DNA of 64,000 bases from Plebeiibacterium sediminum. Lineage in GTDB: Bacteria; Bacteroidota; Bacteroidia; Bacteroidales; Marinilabiliaceae. The notes under the pieces are model-generated. The model was not told the DNA's origin. It was given only the letters and a program-made list of their open reading frames with translations, and made no database searches. Position 1 is the first letter of the stretch. Each line of letters opens with the position of its first letter. The position numbers were made by a program, and so were the translations under genes. The stretch spans positions 1-64,000 of the forward strand of contig NZ_JAPDPJ010000004.1 of assembly GCF_026013605.1 (NCBI RefSeq), read 5' to 3'. This document shows, piece after piece, positions 26,059 to 35,545 of the stretch.

Positions 26059-26132
26059 TGGAGAATAGCGGAATCGAACCGCTGACCTTTTGACTGCCAG
26101 TCAAACGCTCTAGCCAACTGAGCTAATCCCCC
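26059..26132 (-). tRNA. tRNA-Ala(GGC)
   Basis: The minus strand folds into a full cloverleaf: acceptor GGGGGAT/ATTCTCC with discriminator A, D-stem GCTC/GAGC, anticodon stem TTTGA/TCAAA with loop CTGGCAG (anticodon GGC), and T-stem AGCGG/CCGCT. CCA is not encoded. The 5' half is presumably chromosomal and the 3' half supplied by the island. Confidence 0.95.
26083..26103. repeat. attR core: right boundary of the island
   Basis: The 21 bases are identical to 805-825 and lie in the anticodon arm of the intact tRNA-Ala. Beyond 26103 the two copies differ completely, placing the strand exchange within this stretch. Anticodon-arm crossover is usual for tyrosine recombinases that use tRNA genes. 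Confidence 0.85.
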
Positions 26133-26415
26133 AATTATTTTTTGCGATGCAAATTTAAATTATTTTTTAATATATCGAAGATTTTATTCAGATAATAATT
26201 ATTTAATTTCTGTTCCATAACATATAGCATTATTTTCCTTTCATAAAATCAATCTAAATGAACGTTAAAATTGAAAAAAAAGTTCAAATACATTCGTTTT
26301 TTATAATAAAGTTCTATTTTTATGCACTCAAATTTTATTTAAGCATTATTACAAGTAAATAAATTGATAAGTCATTTTTTAATGGCTAACTTTAGGCATC
26401 AAAATTAATTTTATT

Positions 26416-27096
26416 ATGGAAGTAAAAAAGTCGCCAAAGGCAGATCTGGAAAACAAGAAAAGGGTTTTCATGCAGATCGGTTTAGTAGTGGTTTTGGCTC
26501 TTGTTTTTGCTGCTTTTGAATGGTCAACTACAGATGTTAGCAGTGATCAGTTTCAAATGGTTGAAGACGTAGAGGCTGAGGAGGAAATTGTTCCTATCAC
26601 CAGACAGGAAGAAGTGAAACCGCCACCACCACCGCCACCACCACAAGTTACAGATGTGTTGAACATTGTGGATGATGATGTTGAGCTTGAAGAAGAGCTT
26701 GATATTGAAGATACTGAGATTGATGAAGATACTGAGGTTGAGTTTGAAGTAGCTTTGGAAGAAGAAGAGACTGATGATGCTCCTGTATTTTTTATCGTAG
26801 AAGAAATGCCACAATTCCCAGGTGGGGATACAGAATTGAGAAAATTTATTGCTCAGTCTGTAAAATATCCTGTAATTGCACAGGAAAATGGTATTCAAGG
26901 ACGTGTTTACGTTCAGTTTGTTGTAAGTACAACTGGTGCTGTTGAGCAAGTAAAAGTTGCACGTGGTGTGGATCCTAACTTAGACAAAGAGGCTATCCGA
27001 GTGGTACAATCAATGCCTAAATGGAAACCAGGTAAACAACGTGGTAAAGCTGTAAAGGTATCATATACTGTACCTATCAACTTTGTATTGCAGTAA
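26416..27096 (+). CDS. TonB-family energy transducer
   Basis: 226 aa. One membrane segment near the N-terminus (about 20-36, IGLVVVLALVFAAFEW). Then a periplasmic spacer with a polyproline run (KPPPPPPPPQV) and a very acidic stretch (about 85-115), and a C-terminal TonB domain (about 140-226, GGDTELRKFIAQSVKYPVIA ... GRVYVQFVV). It couples the proton motive force to TonB-dependent outer membrane receptors. A box TAACTTTA (26387-26394) with TTG 20 bp upstream may be its promoter. First core gene right of the island. Confidence 0.9.
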   Translation: MEVKKSPKADLENKKRVFMQIGLVVVLALVFAAFEWSTTDVSSDQFQMVEDVEAEEEIVPITRQEEVKPPPPPPPPQVTDVLNIVDDDVELEEELDIEDTEIDEDTEVEFEVALEEEETDDAPVFFIVEEMPQFPGGDTELRKFIAQSVKYPVIAQENGIQGRVYVQFVVSTTGAVEQVKVARGVDPNLDKEAIRVVQSMPKWKPGKQRGKAVKVSYTVPINFVLQ

Positions 27097-27118
27097 CAAA
27101 TTTATGTTATCATATTAA

Positions 27119-27148
27119 GGGGCATCTTTTTAGGTGCCCCTTTTTTTG
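27119..27148 (+). terminator. Terminator behind the TonB gene
   Basis: GGGGCATCT-TTTT-AGGTGCCCC followed by seven T: a textbook 9-bp stem. Confidence 0.9.
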
Positions 27149-27156
27149 TATCTTTG
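27149..27156 (+). promoter_or_regulatory. Promoter -7 box of hflX
   Basis: TATCTTTG matches TAnnTTTG exactly and lies 19 bp before the hflX ATG, directly after the preceding terminator. The leader would be very short. A -33 TTTG is not evident because the terminator occupies that position. Confidence 0.55.
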
Positions 27157-27174
27157 TGCGCTTAATTATTATAA

Positions 27175-28401
27175 ATGATAGAACAAATATCAACAAAGAA
27201 AGAACTAGAGAAGGTAATATTGGTCGGAATTAAAACGCCAGGTATTACAGAGCCATTACTAAATGAATATTTAGATGAGTTAGCCTTTTTAGCTGAAACA
27301 GCCGGGGCTATTCCAGTGGCAAGGTATACTCAAAATTTACCAATGCCAGATAATAAGTATTATGTAGGTAGTGGAAAATTAGATGAAGTTTTAGAAGGGG
27401 TTAAGGTTCATGAGGTTCATTCTGTGATATTTGATGATGAACTAAGTCCTTCCCAATTAAGAAACCTCGAGCGCGTATTGAAAGTGCGCATACTCGACAG
27501 AACTAATTTAATATTAGATATTTTTGCTAAAAATGCAAAAACAGCAGCTGCAAAAACGCAGGTAGAGTTAGCTCAATATCAGTATTTATTACCAAGGTTG
27601 ACAAGGATGTGGACACACCTTGAACGTCAGCGAGGAGGAATTGGTATGCGTGGTCCCGGGGAGAAAGAAATTGAAACAGACAGAAGGATCATCAGAGATA
27701 AAATAACCAAGTTAAAGCAAGATCTCGAAAAGATTGATAAACAAAAAACAACTCAAAGAAAGAATCGAGGGAAGATGGTGCGCGTGGCACTTGTCGGTTA
27801 TACCAACGTGGGTAAATCTACTTTGATGAATACTTTGAGTAAATCCAGTGTGTTAGCGGAAAATAAGTTGTTTGCAACTCTGGATACAACAGTTCGTAAG
27901 GTTGTCATTAGTAATCTTCCATTTTTAGTTGCTGATACAGTGGGATTTATAAGGAAATTACCTCACCATCTTGTAGATTCTTTTAAGTCAACATTAGATG
28001 AGGTTCGTGAAGCAGATATCTTAGTTCATGTTGTAGATATTTCACATTCAGGCTTTGAACAACAAATAGAAATTGTGAATCAAACTTTACAAGAGATTGA
28101 CAATACGGAGAAAAAGATGGTAATGGTATTTAATAAGATTGATGCTTTTCATTATATACCTAAAGATGCCGATGATCTTACTCCAATTCTGCAAGAAAAC
28201 TATTCGCTGGAAGACCTGAAGAAAACCTGGATGGCCAAAGACTTAGATACTGTATTTATATCAGCTAAAAATAAAGATAATCTGAACGATTTTAAGGAGT
28301 TGATATATAATGAAGTCAGAAAGATACATACGGCACGTTTTCCATATAATGATTTTCTGTACCCAAATATTTCTTTTGAGGATAATGATGATATTGAATA
28401 A
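27175..28401 (+). CDS. hflX: Ribosome-associated GTPase HflX
   Basis: 408 aa. The N-terminal HflX domain contains YYVGSGKLDEV and DDELSPSQLRNLE. A coiled linker (about 150-195) contains the GGIGMRGPGEKEIETDRR motif. The G domain starts near 203 with P-loop GYTNVGKST, DTVGFIRKLPHHLV (G3) and FNKID (G4). HflX binds 50S subunits and splits stalled ribosomes, for example after heat stress. It has its own promoter box and terminator, so it is a single-gene unit. Confidence 0.95.
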   Translation: MIEQISTKKELEKVILVGIKTPGITEPLLNEYLDELAFLAETAGAIPVARYTQNLPMPDNKYYVGSGKLDEVLEGVKVHEVHSVIFDDELSPSQLRNLERVLKVRILDRTNLILDIFAKNAKTAAAKTQVELAQYQYLLPRLTRMWTHLERQRGGIGMRGPGEKEIETDRRIIRDKITKLKQDLEKIDKQKTTQRKNRGKMVRVALVGYTNVGKSTLMNTLSKSSVLAENKLFATLDTTVRKVVISNLPFLVADTVGFIRKLPHHLVDSFKSTLDEVREADILVHVVDISHSGFEQQIEIVNQTLQEIDNTEKKMVMVFNKIDAFHYIPKDADDLTPILQENYSLEDLKKTWMAKDLDTVFISAKNKDNLNDFKELIYNEVRKIHTARFPYNDFLYPNISFEDNDDIE

Positions 28402-28404
28402 AAA

Positions 28405-28432
28405 AAAAGGCTACCATTGGTAGCCTTTTTTT
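28405..28432 (+). terminator. Terminator behind hflX
   Basis: GGCTACC-ATT-GGTAGCC flanked by A-run and T-run. It can work in both directions and serves the convergent asd gene as well. Confidence 0.85.
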
Positions 28433-28465
28433 GTAATATGACTTTTAACTAATAATTCCTGTTTA

Positions 28466-29473
28466 TTAAACAAGCTTTTGTTCAATCATGTATTCTGCAA
28501 TTTGAACAGCATTTAATGCAGCACCTTTTTTAATTTGATCACTAACACACCAAAAGGTAATTCCGTTAGGATTTGATAAGTCTTTACGAATTCTACCAAC
28601 GAAAACATCATCTTCACCAGCAAGATTAAATGGCATTGGGTATTGTTTCTCGGTAGGAGTATCAATTACTGTAATGCCTTTTGTTTTTTCACACTCTGCC
28701 CTGTATTCCTCCGGAGATACTGGTCTTTCAGTTTCTGCCCATACAGATTCTGAGTGAGCTCTCATAACAGGAACTCTAACAGTTGTTGCACTTACTTCAA
28801 TATCGGAATGCATAATTTTTTTAGTTTCATTATACATTTTCATTTCCTCTTTGGTGTAACCATTGTCGGTAAACACATCAATATGAGGAATAACATTGAA
28901 AAGTAATTGATGCGCAAATTTCTCAACAGTTAAATCTTTGTTAGCTGCAAACTCTTTTACTTGCTGCTCTAATTCTGCCATACCCATTGCTCCGGCACCA
29001 CTAGCCGATTGATAAGTAGAAACATGAACTCTTTTAATATGAGAAATATTTTCTAATGCTTTTAGTGCCACAACCATTTGAATTGTTGTACAATTTGGAT
29101 TGGCAATAATATTTCGTGGTATATTTTTACAATCTTCAGCATTAACTTCAGGTACAACTAAAGGCACATCATCATCCATTCTGAAAGCACTTGAATTGTC
29201 GATCATAATGGCACCATGTTTAGTGATCGTTTCAGCAAAATCTTTTGATGTTCCTCCTCCTGCAGAAGTTAAAGCGATATCAATATCTTTGAAATCATCA
29301 TTGTGGCAAAGTTCTTTAACTACTAACTCTTTTCCCTTGAAGGTGTATTTATTACCAGCACTTCTGGCTGAACCAAATAAAACCAATTCATCCAACGGAA
29401 AATTACGCTCTTCCAGAACTTTTAAAAACTCTTGTCCTACAGCGCCACTAGCACCAACAATTGCTACTTTCAT
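28466..29473 (-). CDS. asd: Aspartate-semialdehyde dehydrogenase
   Basis: 335 aa. Reduces aspartyl phosphate to aspartate semialdehyde with NADPH, in the lysine/DAP, methionine and threonine pathway. The Rossmann motif is at the N-terminus ([15 protein letters not shown]), the active-site Cys in [10 protein letters not shown] (about 128-137), and a substrate-binding region at SASGAGAMG and [12 protein letters not shown] with the catalytic His. Cytosolic, normal length. It converges with hflX and stands alone on its strand; the 208-bp gap to the next gene holds its upstream region. Confidence 0.95.
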   Translation of the reverse strand: MKVAIVGASGAVGQEFLKVLEERNFPLDELVLFGSARSAGNKYTFKGKELVVKELCHNDDFKDIDIALTSAGGGTSKDFAETITKHGAIMIDNSSAFRMDDDVPLVVPEVNAEDCKNIPRNIIANPNCTTIQMVVALKALENISHIKRVHVSTYQSASGAGAMGMAELEQQVKEFAANKDLTVEKFAHQLLFNVIPHIDVFTDNGYTKEEMKMYNETKKIMHSDIEVSATTVRVPVMRAHSESVWAETERPVSPEEYRAECEKTKGITVIDTPTEKQYPMPFNLAGEDDVFVGRIRKDLSNPNGITFWCVSDQIKKGAALNAVQIAEYMIEQKLV

Positions 29474-29681
29474 ACGTTTTTGTTTTCTTTTTGTGTTGTT
29501 TTTTACCAGCTACTTCAATCTAATTGTCTGTATTTTATGATATTAATAGCTAATTAAACAATAAAAATTAAAATATTATTATAAATTTAATGTGTAATAA
29601 GACAATGTTTTAAACCGTCTTAAGTTGGTGATGATGATAATTATCATACAAAAATATAGTTTTTACAATTAACCAAACGCA

Positions 29682-32258
29682 ATGATCCGATATTTTTTCT
29701 TCATTTTATTATTTCCGATCTCTTTATGTGCTCAAATTTCTGAAAACTGGAATCGGAGTTCGTTTTCTTCATCTCCCGAGTGGACAGGAAATACTGAACA
29801 GTTTTTGATTAATCAGGGTGCTGGAAGTCTGGATTTAAATGCTCAAGAAGAAAGTTCCTTTGCTTATTTGTTTACACCTTCAGGAGCCATTAATAATGCC
29901 GAGTGGACCTTTTCAGTTAAAATGGACTTTAATCCTTCCTCTTCTAATTATTGTATTGTTTATTTAGTAGGTAATTGTGATGAATGGAGTGATGAATTGG
30001 AGGGCTATTATGTTAAAATTGGAGATACTTCTGATGACGTTTCCTTGTGGAAAAGTAGTGGAGGAAGCTATACGAAAATTATTGATGGTAGAGATAGTGT
30101 ATTAGATCTTTCAGCATGTAATGTTGCTGTAAAAGTAAAACGGGATAAAGCGGGGAATTGGGAGCTGTACTCTAAACTTGATGATAATGAATATGTTTTG
30201 GAAGGAGAAGTGTTTGATGATGGAATAAAACAAAGTAATTATTTTGGATTGTACTGTCATTATACCAAAACACGAGTTGATAAATTCCACTTTGGATATA
30301 TTGAAGTTTCCGGTGAAGAATATACGGATTATGAACCTCCAAAGATATTACAACATCAGCTCATTAATGGTGAGGAGCTGGTTCTGACTTTTAGTGAACC
30401 AATACTCAATGAAACAGTAATAGCTGAGAATATAAAGTTTGAGGATGAAAATGTTGATATCTCAGAAATAAGGACGAGCCAGAGTAATATTGAGATAGAC
30501 TTTAATGGTAAAGTTCCAAATAAAGCCAATGGTGCAATTTATTTATCTGGATTTACAGATTTATATGGAAATGTAATCCGCGATACAACAATTTACTACA
30601 CTTACTTTAAACCCGAAAGATATGATGTGATCATTACTGAAATAATGGTTGATCCAAGTCCGGCGGTAGAATTACCAGAATGTGAATATATAGAGGTATA
30701 TAATAATACGAAACATATTATCAATTTGAATCAATACCGGGTACTAATTAATGGTAAAGAAAGTATTATACCTCAGCATCAATTGGAATCCGGACAATTT
30801 GCAGTTCTTATGTCTTCAACCTACCAAGGAATTTATGATGGTGTTAATAATGTTTTTGTTCCGGATATGGGCACTTTAACAAATCAGGAAGGTGAAATTG
30901 TATTGGTGAATGAAGAGAATGTTGTATCTGATGCAATTCAGTATCCTTTTAAAAATATCGCTCAGAATTTTAAAATGGATGGTGGCTGGTCTTTAGAGAA
31001 AATTGATGTGGATAATCAGGATTTAAGCTCGTATAACTGGGATTATTCTCTAAACTTAAAAGGAGGAACGCCCGGAGCTGAGAATTCAAACCATACAATT
31101 AATATTGATGTTAGTCAACCTGAAATACAATATCTATCCTTTATAGATGATCAAAATTTTAAGTTACATTTTAATGAGGCATTGGATGTACAAACAATAA
31201 AAAGTTCATCTTTTACTATAGCATCATATGCTTTTGAAAACGTGACTATAGATACCACATTTCAACATGAAGTTAATGTAACTCTGGATAAAGCACTCAA
31301 CATACAAAAAGAATATAGTTTGGAAGTATCAGATGAAATTAAAGATTATGCTGGTAATGCCATCAGTAATTTTTATGATTGGAGGGTTGGAGTGCCAGAA
31401 CAAATTGATTCTTTTAATTTGTGTATTAATGAAGTGTTGTTTAATCCTTATAGTGAAGGAGTAGATTTTGTGGAGATTTATAACCGTTCGGATAAAATTA
31501 TCAATTTGGATGATATCTACTTGTCGAGTATTGAGGATGGCCGGCCAGAAAAGTTATATGCTTTAAGTTCCAATAATCAGTTAATCTTCCCGGGTGATTT
31601 TTGGGTTGTTTGTAAGGATAAGTCTAAGATTATAAGCTATTATAATAATGCTATAAAAGAACTGATTATTGAGTGTGATATACCCGGTTTGAGTGATGAT
31701 AAAGGGAATATTGCTATTGTAAATAAAAATGGAAGCTTGATTGATTACTTTGAGTATTCGGAAGATATGCACTATGAATTATTAAGCAATCAGGAAGGTG
31801 TTTCTTTGGAACGATTGAATTTTGATGCGCCAACAAATAATAGTAATAACTGGCATTCCGCATCTACTACCGCTTTTTATGCCACACCCACACAAACTAA
31901 TTCTCAGTACTCAAGTTCTGAGGTGTCCGAAAAATCAAATTGGATTTGGGTAGAAGAAGAGTCTTTTAGTCCGGATTCTGATGGATATAAAGATTATCTT
32001 AGAATTGATTATAAAACTCCGGATGTTGGTTATTCAGGTACCGTTAAGGTTTATAATAAAAATGGTATTCCGGTAAAAACTTTGGTTAATAATGAATTGT
32101 TGAGTAGCGAGGGATTTATTCAATGGGATGGAGTTCTTTCAAATCATATAAAAGCACCAATGGGAATCTATATCATTTTTGCAGAAATATTTTCTCCCAA
32201 AGGGGATGTTTTGCAAGAGAAGTTGGTTTGTGTTGTTACTGGCACGTCAAAAAAGTAA
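29682..32258 (+). CDS. Secreted lamin-tail-domain protein with Ig-like modules
   Basis: 858 aa. A signal peptide (MIRYFFFILLFPISLCAQ) is followed by a concanavalin-like region (about 20-205), an SbsA-like Ig (PPKILQHQLINGEELVLTFSEP), a lamin-tail domain (about 305-430, DVIITEIMVDPSPAVELPE), a second Ig, a second lamin-tail domain (about 575-690, NLCINEVLFNPYSEGVDFVE) and a FlgD-like C-terminus (about 755-858, FSPDSDGYKDYLRIDY, GIYIIFAEIFSP). Exported, probably envelope-bound or periplasmic. It lacks an obvious C-terminal sorting tail. No enzymatic motif is visible. A structural or DNA/polysaccharide-binding role is inference. Confidence 0.82.
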   Translation: MIRYFFFILLFPISLCAQISENWNRSSFSSSPEWTGNTEQFLINQGAGSLDLNAQEESSFAYLFTPSGAINNAEWTFSVKMDFNPSSSNYCIVYLVGNCDEWSDELEGYYVKIGDTSDDVSLWKSSGGSYTKIIDGRDSVLDLSACNVAVKVKRDKAGNWELYSKLDDNEYVLEGEVFDDGIKQSNYFGLYCHYTKTRVDKFHFGYIEVSGEEYTDYEPPKILQHQLINGEELVLTFSEPILNETVIAENIKFEDENVDISEIRTSQSNIEIDFNGKVPNKANGAIYLSGFTDLYGNVIRDTTIYYTYFKPERYDVIITEIMVDPSPAVELPECEYIEVYNNTKHIINLNQYRVLINGKESIIPQHQLESGQFAVLMSSTYQGIYDGVNNVFVPDMGTLTNQEGEIVLVNEENVVSDAIQYPFKNIAQNFKMDGGWSLEKIDVDNQDLSSYNWDYSLNLKGGTPGAENSNHTINIDVSQPEIQYLSFIDDQNFKLHFNEALDVQTIKSSSFTIASYAFENVTIDTTFQHEVNVTLDKALNIQKEYSLEVSDEIKDYAGNAISNFYDWRVGVPEQIDSFNLCINEVLFNPYSEGVDFVEIYNRSDKIINLDDIYLSSIEDGRPEKLYALSSNNQLIFPGDFWVVCKDKSKIISYYNNAIKELIIECDIPGLSDDKGNIAIVNKNGSLIDYFEYSEDMHYELLSNQEGVSLERLNFDAPTNNSNNWHSASTTAFYATPTQTNSQYSSSEVSEKSNWIWVEEESFSPDSDGYKDYLRIDYKTPDVGYSGTVKVYNKNGIPVKTLVNNELLSSEGFIQWDGVLSNHIKAPMGIYIIFAEIFSPKGDVLQEKLVCVVTGTSKK

Positions 32259-32267
32259 TTTATCAGA

Positions 32268-32303
32268 ATAAAAAAAAGCTGTGCATTTGTTGCACAGCTT
32301 TGT
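32268..32303. terminator. Bidirectional terminator between convergent genes
   Basis: AAAGCTGTGC-ATTTGTT-GCACAGCTTT preceded by an A-run, so T-rich tails form mainly for the minus-strand gene. It lies between the lamin-tail gene and the M3 peptidase gene. Confidence 0.8.
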
Positions 32304-32322
32304 ATCTGATTTTTTTGGGTAT

Positions 32323-34455
32323 TTATTTTAAAATGCCTCTATGTTTTAGCATTGGAGCAATATTGGGTTTACGACCTGTGAAATTTTGATACATTTGATC
32401 AAAGTCTTCAGTGTTACCTCTGGATAAAATCATTTCTCTAAAACGATCACCATTTGCTCGTGTTAATCCGCCATTTTCGTTAAACCATTCAAAAGCATCG
32501 TTGTCCAGCATCTCAGCCCATAAATAAGCATAATATCCAGCTGCATAACCATTACCCCAAATATGAAGAAAATAAGGTGAGCGATAGCGAGGAGGTATTT
32601 CTGCAATATTTAAATTCGTATTATTTAAAGCCTGAGTTTCAAACTGAGGAGCATCTTCAATTTTAGTATCTGCCGAAATGGTGTGCCATTGTAAATCCAG
32701 TTCTGCAGCAGCTAGTAATTCAGTCAACATATACCCCTGATTGAAAGTTGAAGCATTTTTAATCTTTGTAATCAGGCTTTCAGGCATTGGTTCACCTGTT
32801 TTATAGTGAATTGCATAATTTTTAAACACTTCAGGATATAGTGCCCAGTGCTCATTAAACTGCGATGGTAATTCAACAAAGTCTCTTGAAACATTAGTTC
32901 CAGAAAGTGTTACATACTTTTGGTTTGCAAAAAATCCATGTAATGCATGTCCAAATTCGTGGAATAATGTTGTAACATCATCATAGCTGATTAATGCAGG
33001 TTCACCTGCTGCCGGCTTTGTATAATTACATACATTATAAATAACAGGCTTAGTACCTAAAAGAGTAGATTGTTCAACAAGGTTGCTCATCCAGGCACCA
33101 CCTGATTTATTGTCGCGTTTAAAATAATCGCAGTAGAACAAACCTATTGTTGATCCATCCTGATTAAATAACTCATATACTTTAACATCATCGCTGTAAA
33201 CAGGAACGTCTGTACGAGGTTTAAAAGAAATACCATATAATTTTTCAGCAGCATAAAAAACACCTTTTTCTACAACTGTAAATAGTTCAAAATAGGGTTT
33301 AATTTCATCTTCATTTAAATCGTATTTTTCTTTACGTAGTTTTTCAGCGTAATAGTTCCAGTCCCAGGGTGCTAATTTAAAACCACCTTTTTCACGATCA
33401 ATTAATTTTTGTAATTCCTTAGCTTCAGTTTTCCCATTTTTAATTGATGCATCAACTAATTGGTCTAAGAAATCCAATGCAGCTTTAGGCGTTTTAGCCA
33501 TTTGATCTTTTAAAGTCCATTCAGCATAATTATCACAACCTAAAATATTTGCTTTTTTAGCTCTTAGTTGAGCAATTTTTACAATGATTGAACGGGTATC
33601 ATTTTCATCACCTTTTTCAGCTCTATACCAAGAAAGTTTGAATAATTTTTCTCTCGTATCTCTGTTTTTAAGATAAGTAAGATAAGGTTGCTGAGTTGTA
33701 TTTTGAAGAGGAAGTTGATATTTTCCTTCAAGATTATTTTTTGTAGCATTGTTTTGTGCTGCTTTGATTTCACCTTCAGATAATCCGTCAAGTTCCTCGG
33801 CGCTGTCAACAACAAGAGCTGCATTTTTTGCTGCACTAATTAATTGGTTTGCAAATTTTGTAGATAGCTGAGCAATTTCACCATTTATGGCTTTTAGTTG
33901 CTCTTTATCCTCTTGAGATAAATTTGCACCAGATAAAATAAAGCGTTGATAATATTCTTCAACAAGTTTTTTTGATTCAGCATCTAAATCTAACTGCTCT
34001 AATTGATTATAGATCGTTTCAACTTTTTTAAATAAAGTATCATTTAAAAATAACGCATCTGCTAAACCTGATAATTTTGGAGCTAATTCTTCTTCAGCCT
34101 GTTGAATGGTGTCATTTGTATAAGCTCCACTTAACATGCCAAAAACACCACTTACACGAGCCAATGTTCTTCCCGATTTTTCAATAGGTATAAATACATT
34201 ATCGAATGTTGGGGCAGAAGGATTTTCGGCTACATCTTTTAGTTCAGCAAGTTTCTCATTGATTCCATATTCCATTGCCGGAAGAAAATCACTGCTGTTG
34301 ATTTTTGAAAAGTCTGGTACACCATAAGGAAGGTTGCTTTCCTTTAGAAGATAATTGTTTTCCAATTCGCTGTCTTTTTGATTTGATGATTGACAACTTG
34401 TAAATGCCACGACCAGCAAAAACAAGTAAAGATGGGTTAATTTTAATCGTTTCAT
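32323..34455 (-). CDS. dcp: M3-family oligopeptidase lipoprotein (dipeptidyl carboxypeptidase type)
   Basis: 710 aa. A lipoprotein signal (LYLFLLVVAFTSCQSS, Cys about 21) puts it in the envelope. A helical N-terminal half is followed by the thermolysin-like zinc site HEFGHALHGFF (about 505) and downstream residues ELPSQFNEHWALYPE. M3 peptidases cleave short peptides in a closed channel, and Dcp removes C-terminal dipeptides. Length fits Dcp (about 680 plus signal). The gene name is by overall similarity; OpdA-type specificity cannot be excluded. Monocistronic, with its own terminator. Confidence 0.88.
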   Translation of the reverse strand: MKRLKLTHLYLFLLVVAFTSCQSSNQKDSELENNYLLKESNLPYGVPDFSKINSSDFLPAMEYGINEKLAELKDVAENPSAPTFDNVFIPIEKSGRTLARVSGVFGMLSGAYTNDTIQQAEEELAPKLSGLADALFLNDTLFKKVETIYNQLEQLDLDAESKKLVEEYYQRFILSGANLSQEDKEQLKAINGEIAQLSTKFANQLISAAKNAALVVDSAEELDGLSEGEIKAAQNNATKNNLEGKYQLPLQNTTQQPYLTYLKNRDTREKLFKLSWYRAEKGDENDTRSIIVKIAQLRAKKANILGCDNYAEWTLKDQMAKTPKAALDFLDQLVDASIKNGKTEAKELQKLIDREKGGFKLAPWDWNYYAEKLRKEKYDLNEDEIKPYFELFTVVEKGVFYAAEKLYGISFKPRTDVPVYSDDVKVYELFNQDGSTIGLFYCDYFKRDNKSGGAWMSNLVEQSTLLGTKPVIYNVCNYTKPAAGEPALISYDDVTTLFHEFGHALHGFFANQKYVTLSGTNVSRDFVELPSQFNEHWALYPEVFKNYAIHYKTGEPMPESLITKIKNASTFNQGYMLTELLAAAELDLQWHTISADTKIEDAPQFETQALNNTNLNIAEIPPRYRSPYFLHIWGNGYAAGYYAYLWAEMLDNDAFEWFNENGGLTRANGDRFREMILSRGNTEDFDQMYQNFTGRKPNIAPMLKHRGILK

Positions 34456-34685
34456 TTTTGTATTGATATGTTATTGAGTAATGAATTCTTATCTTATTGA
34501 GGGAAGCTGCAAGTTATAAATTCCTTAAATATAAGCTCTTTAAAAAATGTGAAAAAACATATTAGACTATAATAAAATGATGGGGCTAAAATGCAATTGG
34601 CACAGTTTACAAGTGTGTTTTGCGAAAATTTAAGGGGTATAAGGGGATGTGGTTTTATTTAGGAAGTAGGGTAGAGTTAAATGTA

Positions 34686-34710
34686 AAGGATTCCTATAAA
34701 AGGAATCCCT
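34686..34710 (-). terminator. Terminator behind the purine nucleoside phosphorylase gene
   Basis: GGATTCC/GGAATCC stem around TTTTATA on the minus strand, with a short T-stretch after it. The gap 34456-34685 shows no gene. Confidence 0.6.
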
Positions 34711-34723
34711 TTTAAATATGATA

Positions 34724-35545
34724 TTATAAAGAAGCTACCAACTCCTTAATAACGAAAGTCATTGTAGGTTCAGCTTTTGCTGCAATTTCCTGAACTTCTT
34801 CGTGTGATATTTCTACAATCTCACCAGGAACTCCCGAGTCAGTAACAATAGAAACACCAAAGCAAGTCATGCCCATATGTCGCGCTACGATTACTTCTGG
34901 TACTGTAGACATTCCAACTACATCGGCTCCTAATATGCGAAACATCTTATATTCAGCCGGAGTTTCAAACGTAGGACCGGATGTACCAACATATATTCCT
35001 CTTTTTAGAGTAATGTTGTTTTTATTGGCAATTTCAAATGCCTTTTTTACTAACTCTTTTGAATAAGGTTCACTCATATCCGGAAAGCGAGGCCCTAATT
35101 CATTAAAGTTTTTACCCATTAATGGGTTGGTGCCAAACATATTGATATGGTCATCAATAATCATGACATCTCCAACAGCAAAATCAGGATTTAAACCACC
35201 ACTGGCATTGCTCACAAGCAGCGTTTCTATTCCCATCATTTTCATCACTCTTACAGGAAATGTAACTTCCTGCATATTGTATCCTTCATAATAGTGGAAA
35301 CGCCCCTGCATAGCCACAACTTCTTTTCCACCAAGAATACCGAATATCAATCTTCCGTGATGACCCTCAACTGTAGAAACAGGAAAGTTAGGAATCACAT
35401 TATAGTCTAAAGTGAATTTTATATCAATCTCCTCTACCAAACCGCCTAATCCAGTTCCCAGAATAATACCAATTTTGGCTTTTGTATTTGATTTCTTAAC
35501 AATGAAATCAGCGGTTTCATTTATTTTGCTTAACATATTTAACAA
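34724..35545 (-). CDS. punA: Purine nucleoside phosphorylase
   Basis: About 270 aa. Phosphorolyses purine (deoxy)nucleosides to base and (deoxy)ribose 1-phosphate in salvage. Trimeric PNP_UDP_1 family motifs: GIILGTGLGGLVEEI, EGHHGRLIFG (phosphate site), FHYYEGY, SNASGGLNPDF, GPRFPDMSEPY and GMSTVPEVIVARHMG. The 5' end overlaps the lpxK 3' end by about 20-29 bp depending on start (35545 or the internal Met at 35536), so the two are likely co-transcribed from lpxK. Confidence 0.92.
   Translation of the reverse strand: MLNMLSKINETADFIVKKSNTKAKIGIILGTGLGGLVEEIDIKFTLDYNVIPNFPVSTVEGHHGRLIFGILGGKEVVAMQGRFHYYEGYNMQEVTFPVRVMKMMGIETLLVSNASGGLNPDFAVGDVMIIDDHINMFGTNPLMGKNFNELGPRFPDMSEPYSKELVKKAFEIANKNNITLKRGIYVGTSGPTFETPAEYKMFRILGADVVGMSTVPEVIVARHMGMTCFGVSIVTDSGVPGEIVEISHEEVQEIAAKAEPTMTFVIKELVASL

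Larger units (their letters stand above)
805..26103. mobile_element. Integrative defence island in tRNA-Ala(GGC), about 25.3 kb
   Basis: Bounded by the 21-bp identical core at 805-825 and 26083-26103, which lies in the anticodon arm of tRNA-Ala. The order is integrase next to attL, HTH regulators, primase/helicase genes, defence cargo (type I RM, AbiE pair, Argonaute-RT cluster, Panacea pair), a non-coding stem-loop tract and a DUF6266 gene next to attR. No relaxase, coupling protein or type IV secretion gene is visible, so it is not self-conjugative as it stands. Transfer by helper element or phage is inference. The element restores the tRNA 3' half at its right end. Confidence 0.88.

Noticed and set aside
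805-26103. Integrative conjugative element or prophage
   Set aside because: No relaxase, coupling ATPase, Tra proteins, capsid, terminase or tail genes are seen, so only an integrative island is claimed.
26524-26949. Minus-strand frame opposite the TonB gene
   Set aside because: An antisense shadow created by the acidic and proline-rich codons of the real gene.
29100-29540. Plus-strand frame opposite asd
   Set aside because: Antisense shadow of asd; the minus-strand gene has all catalytic motifs.
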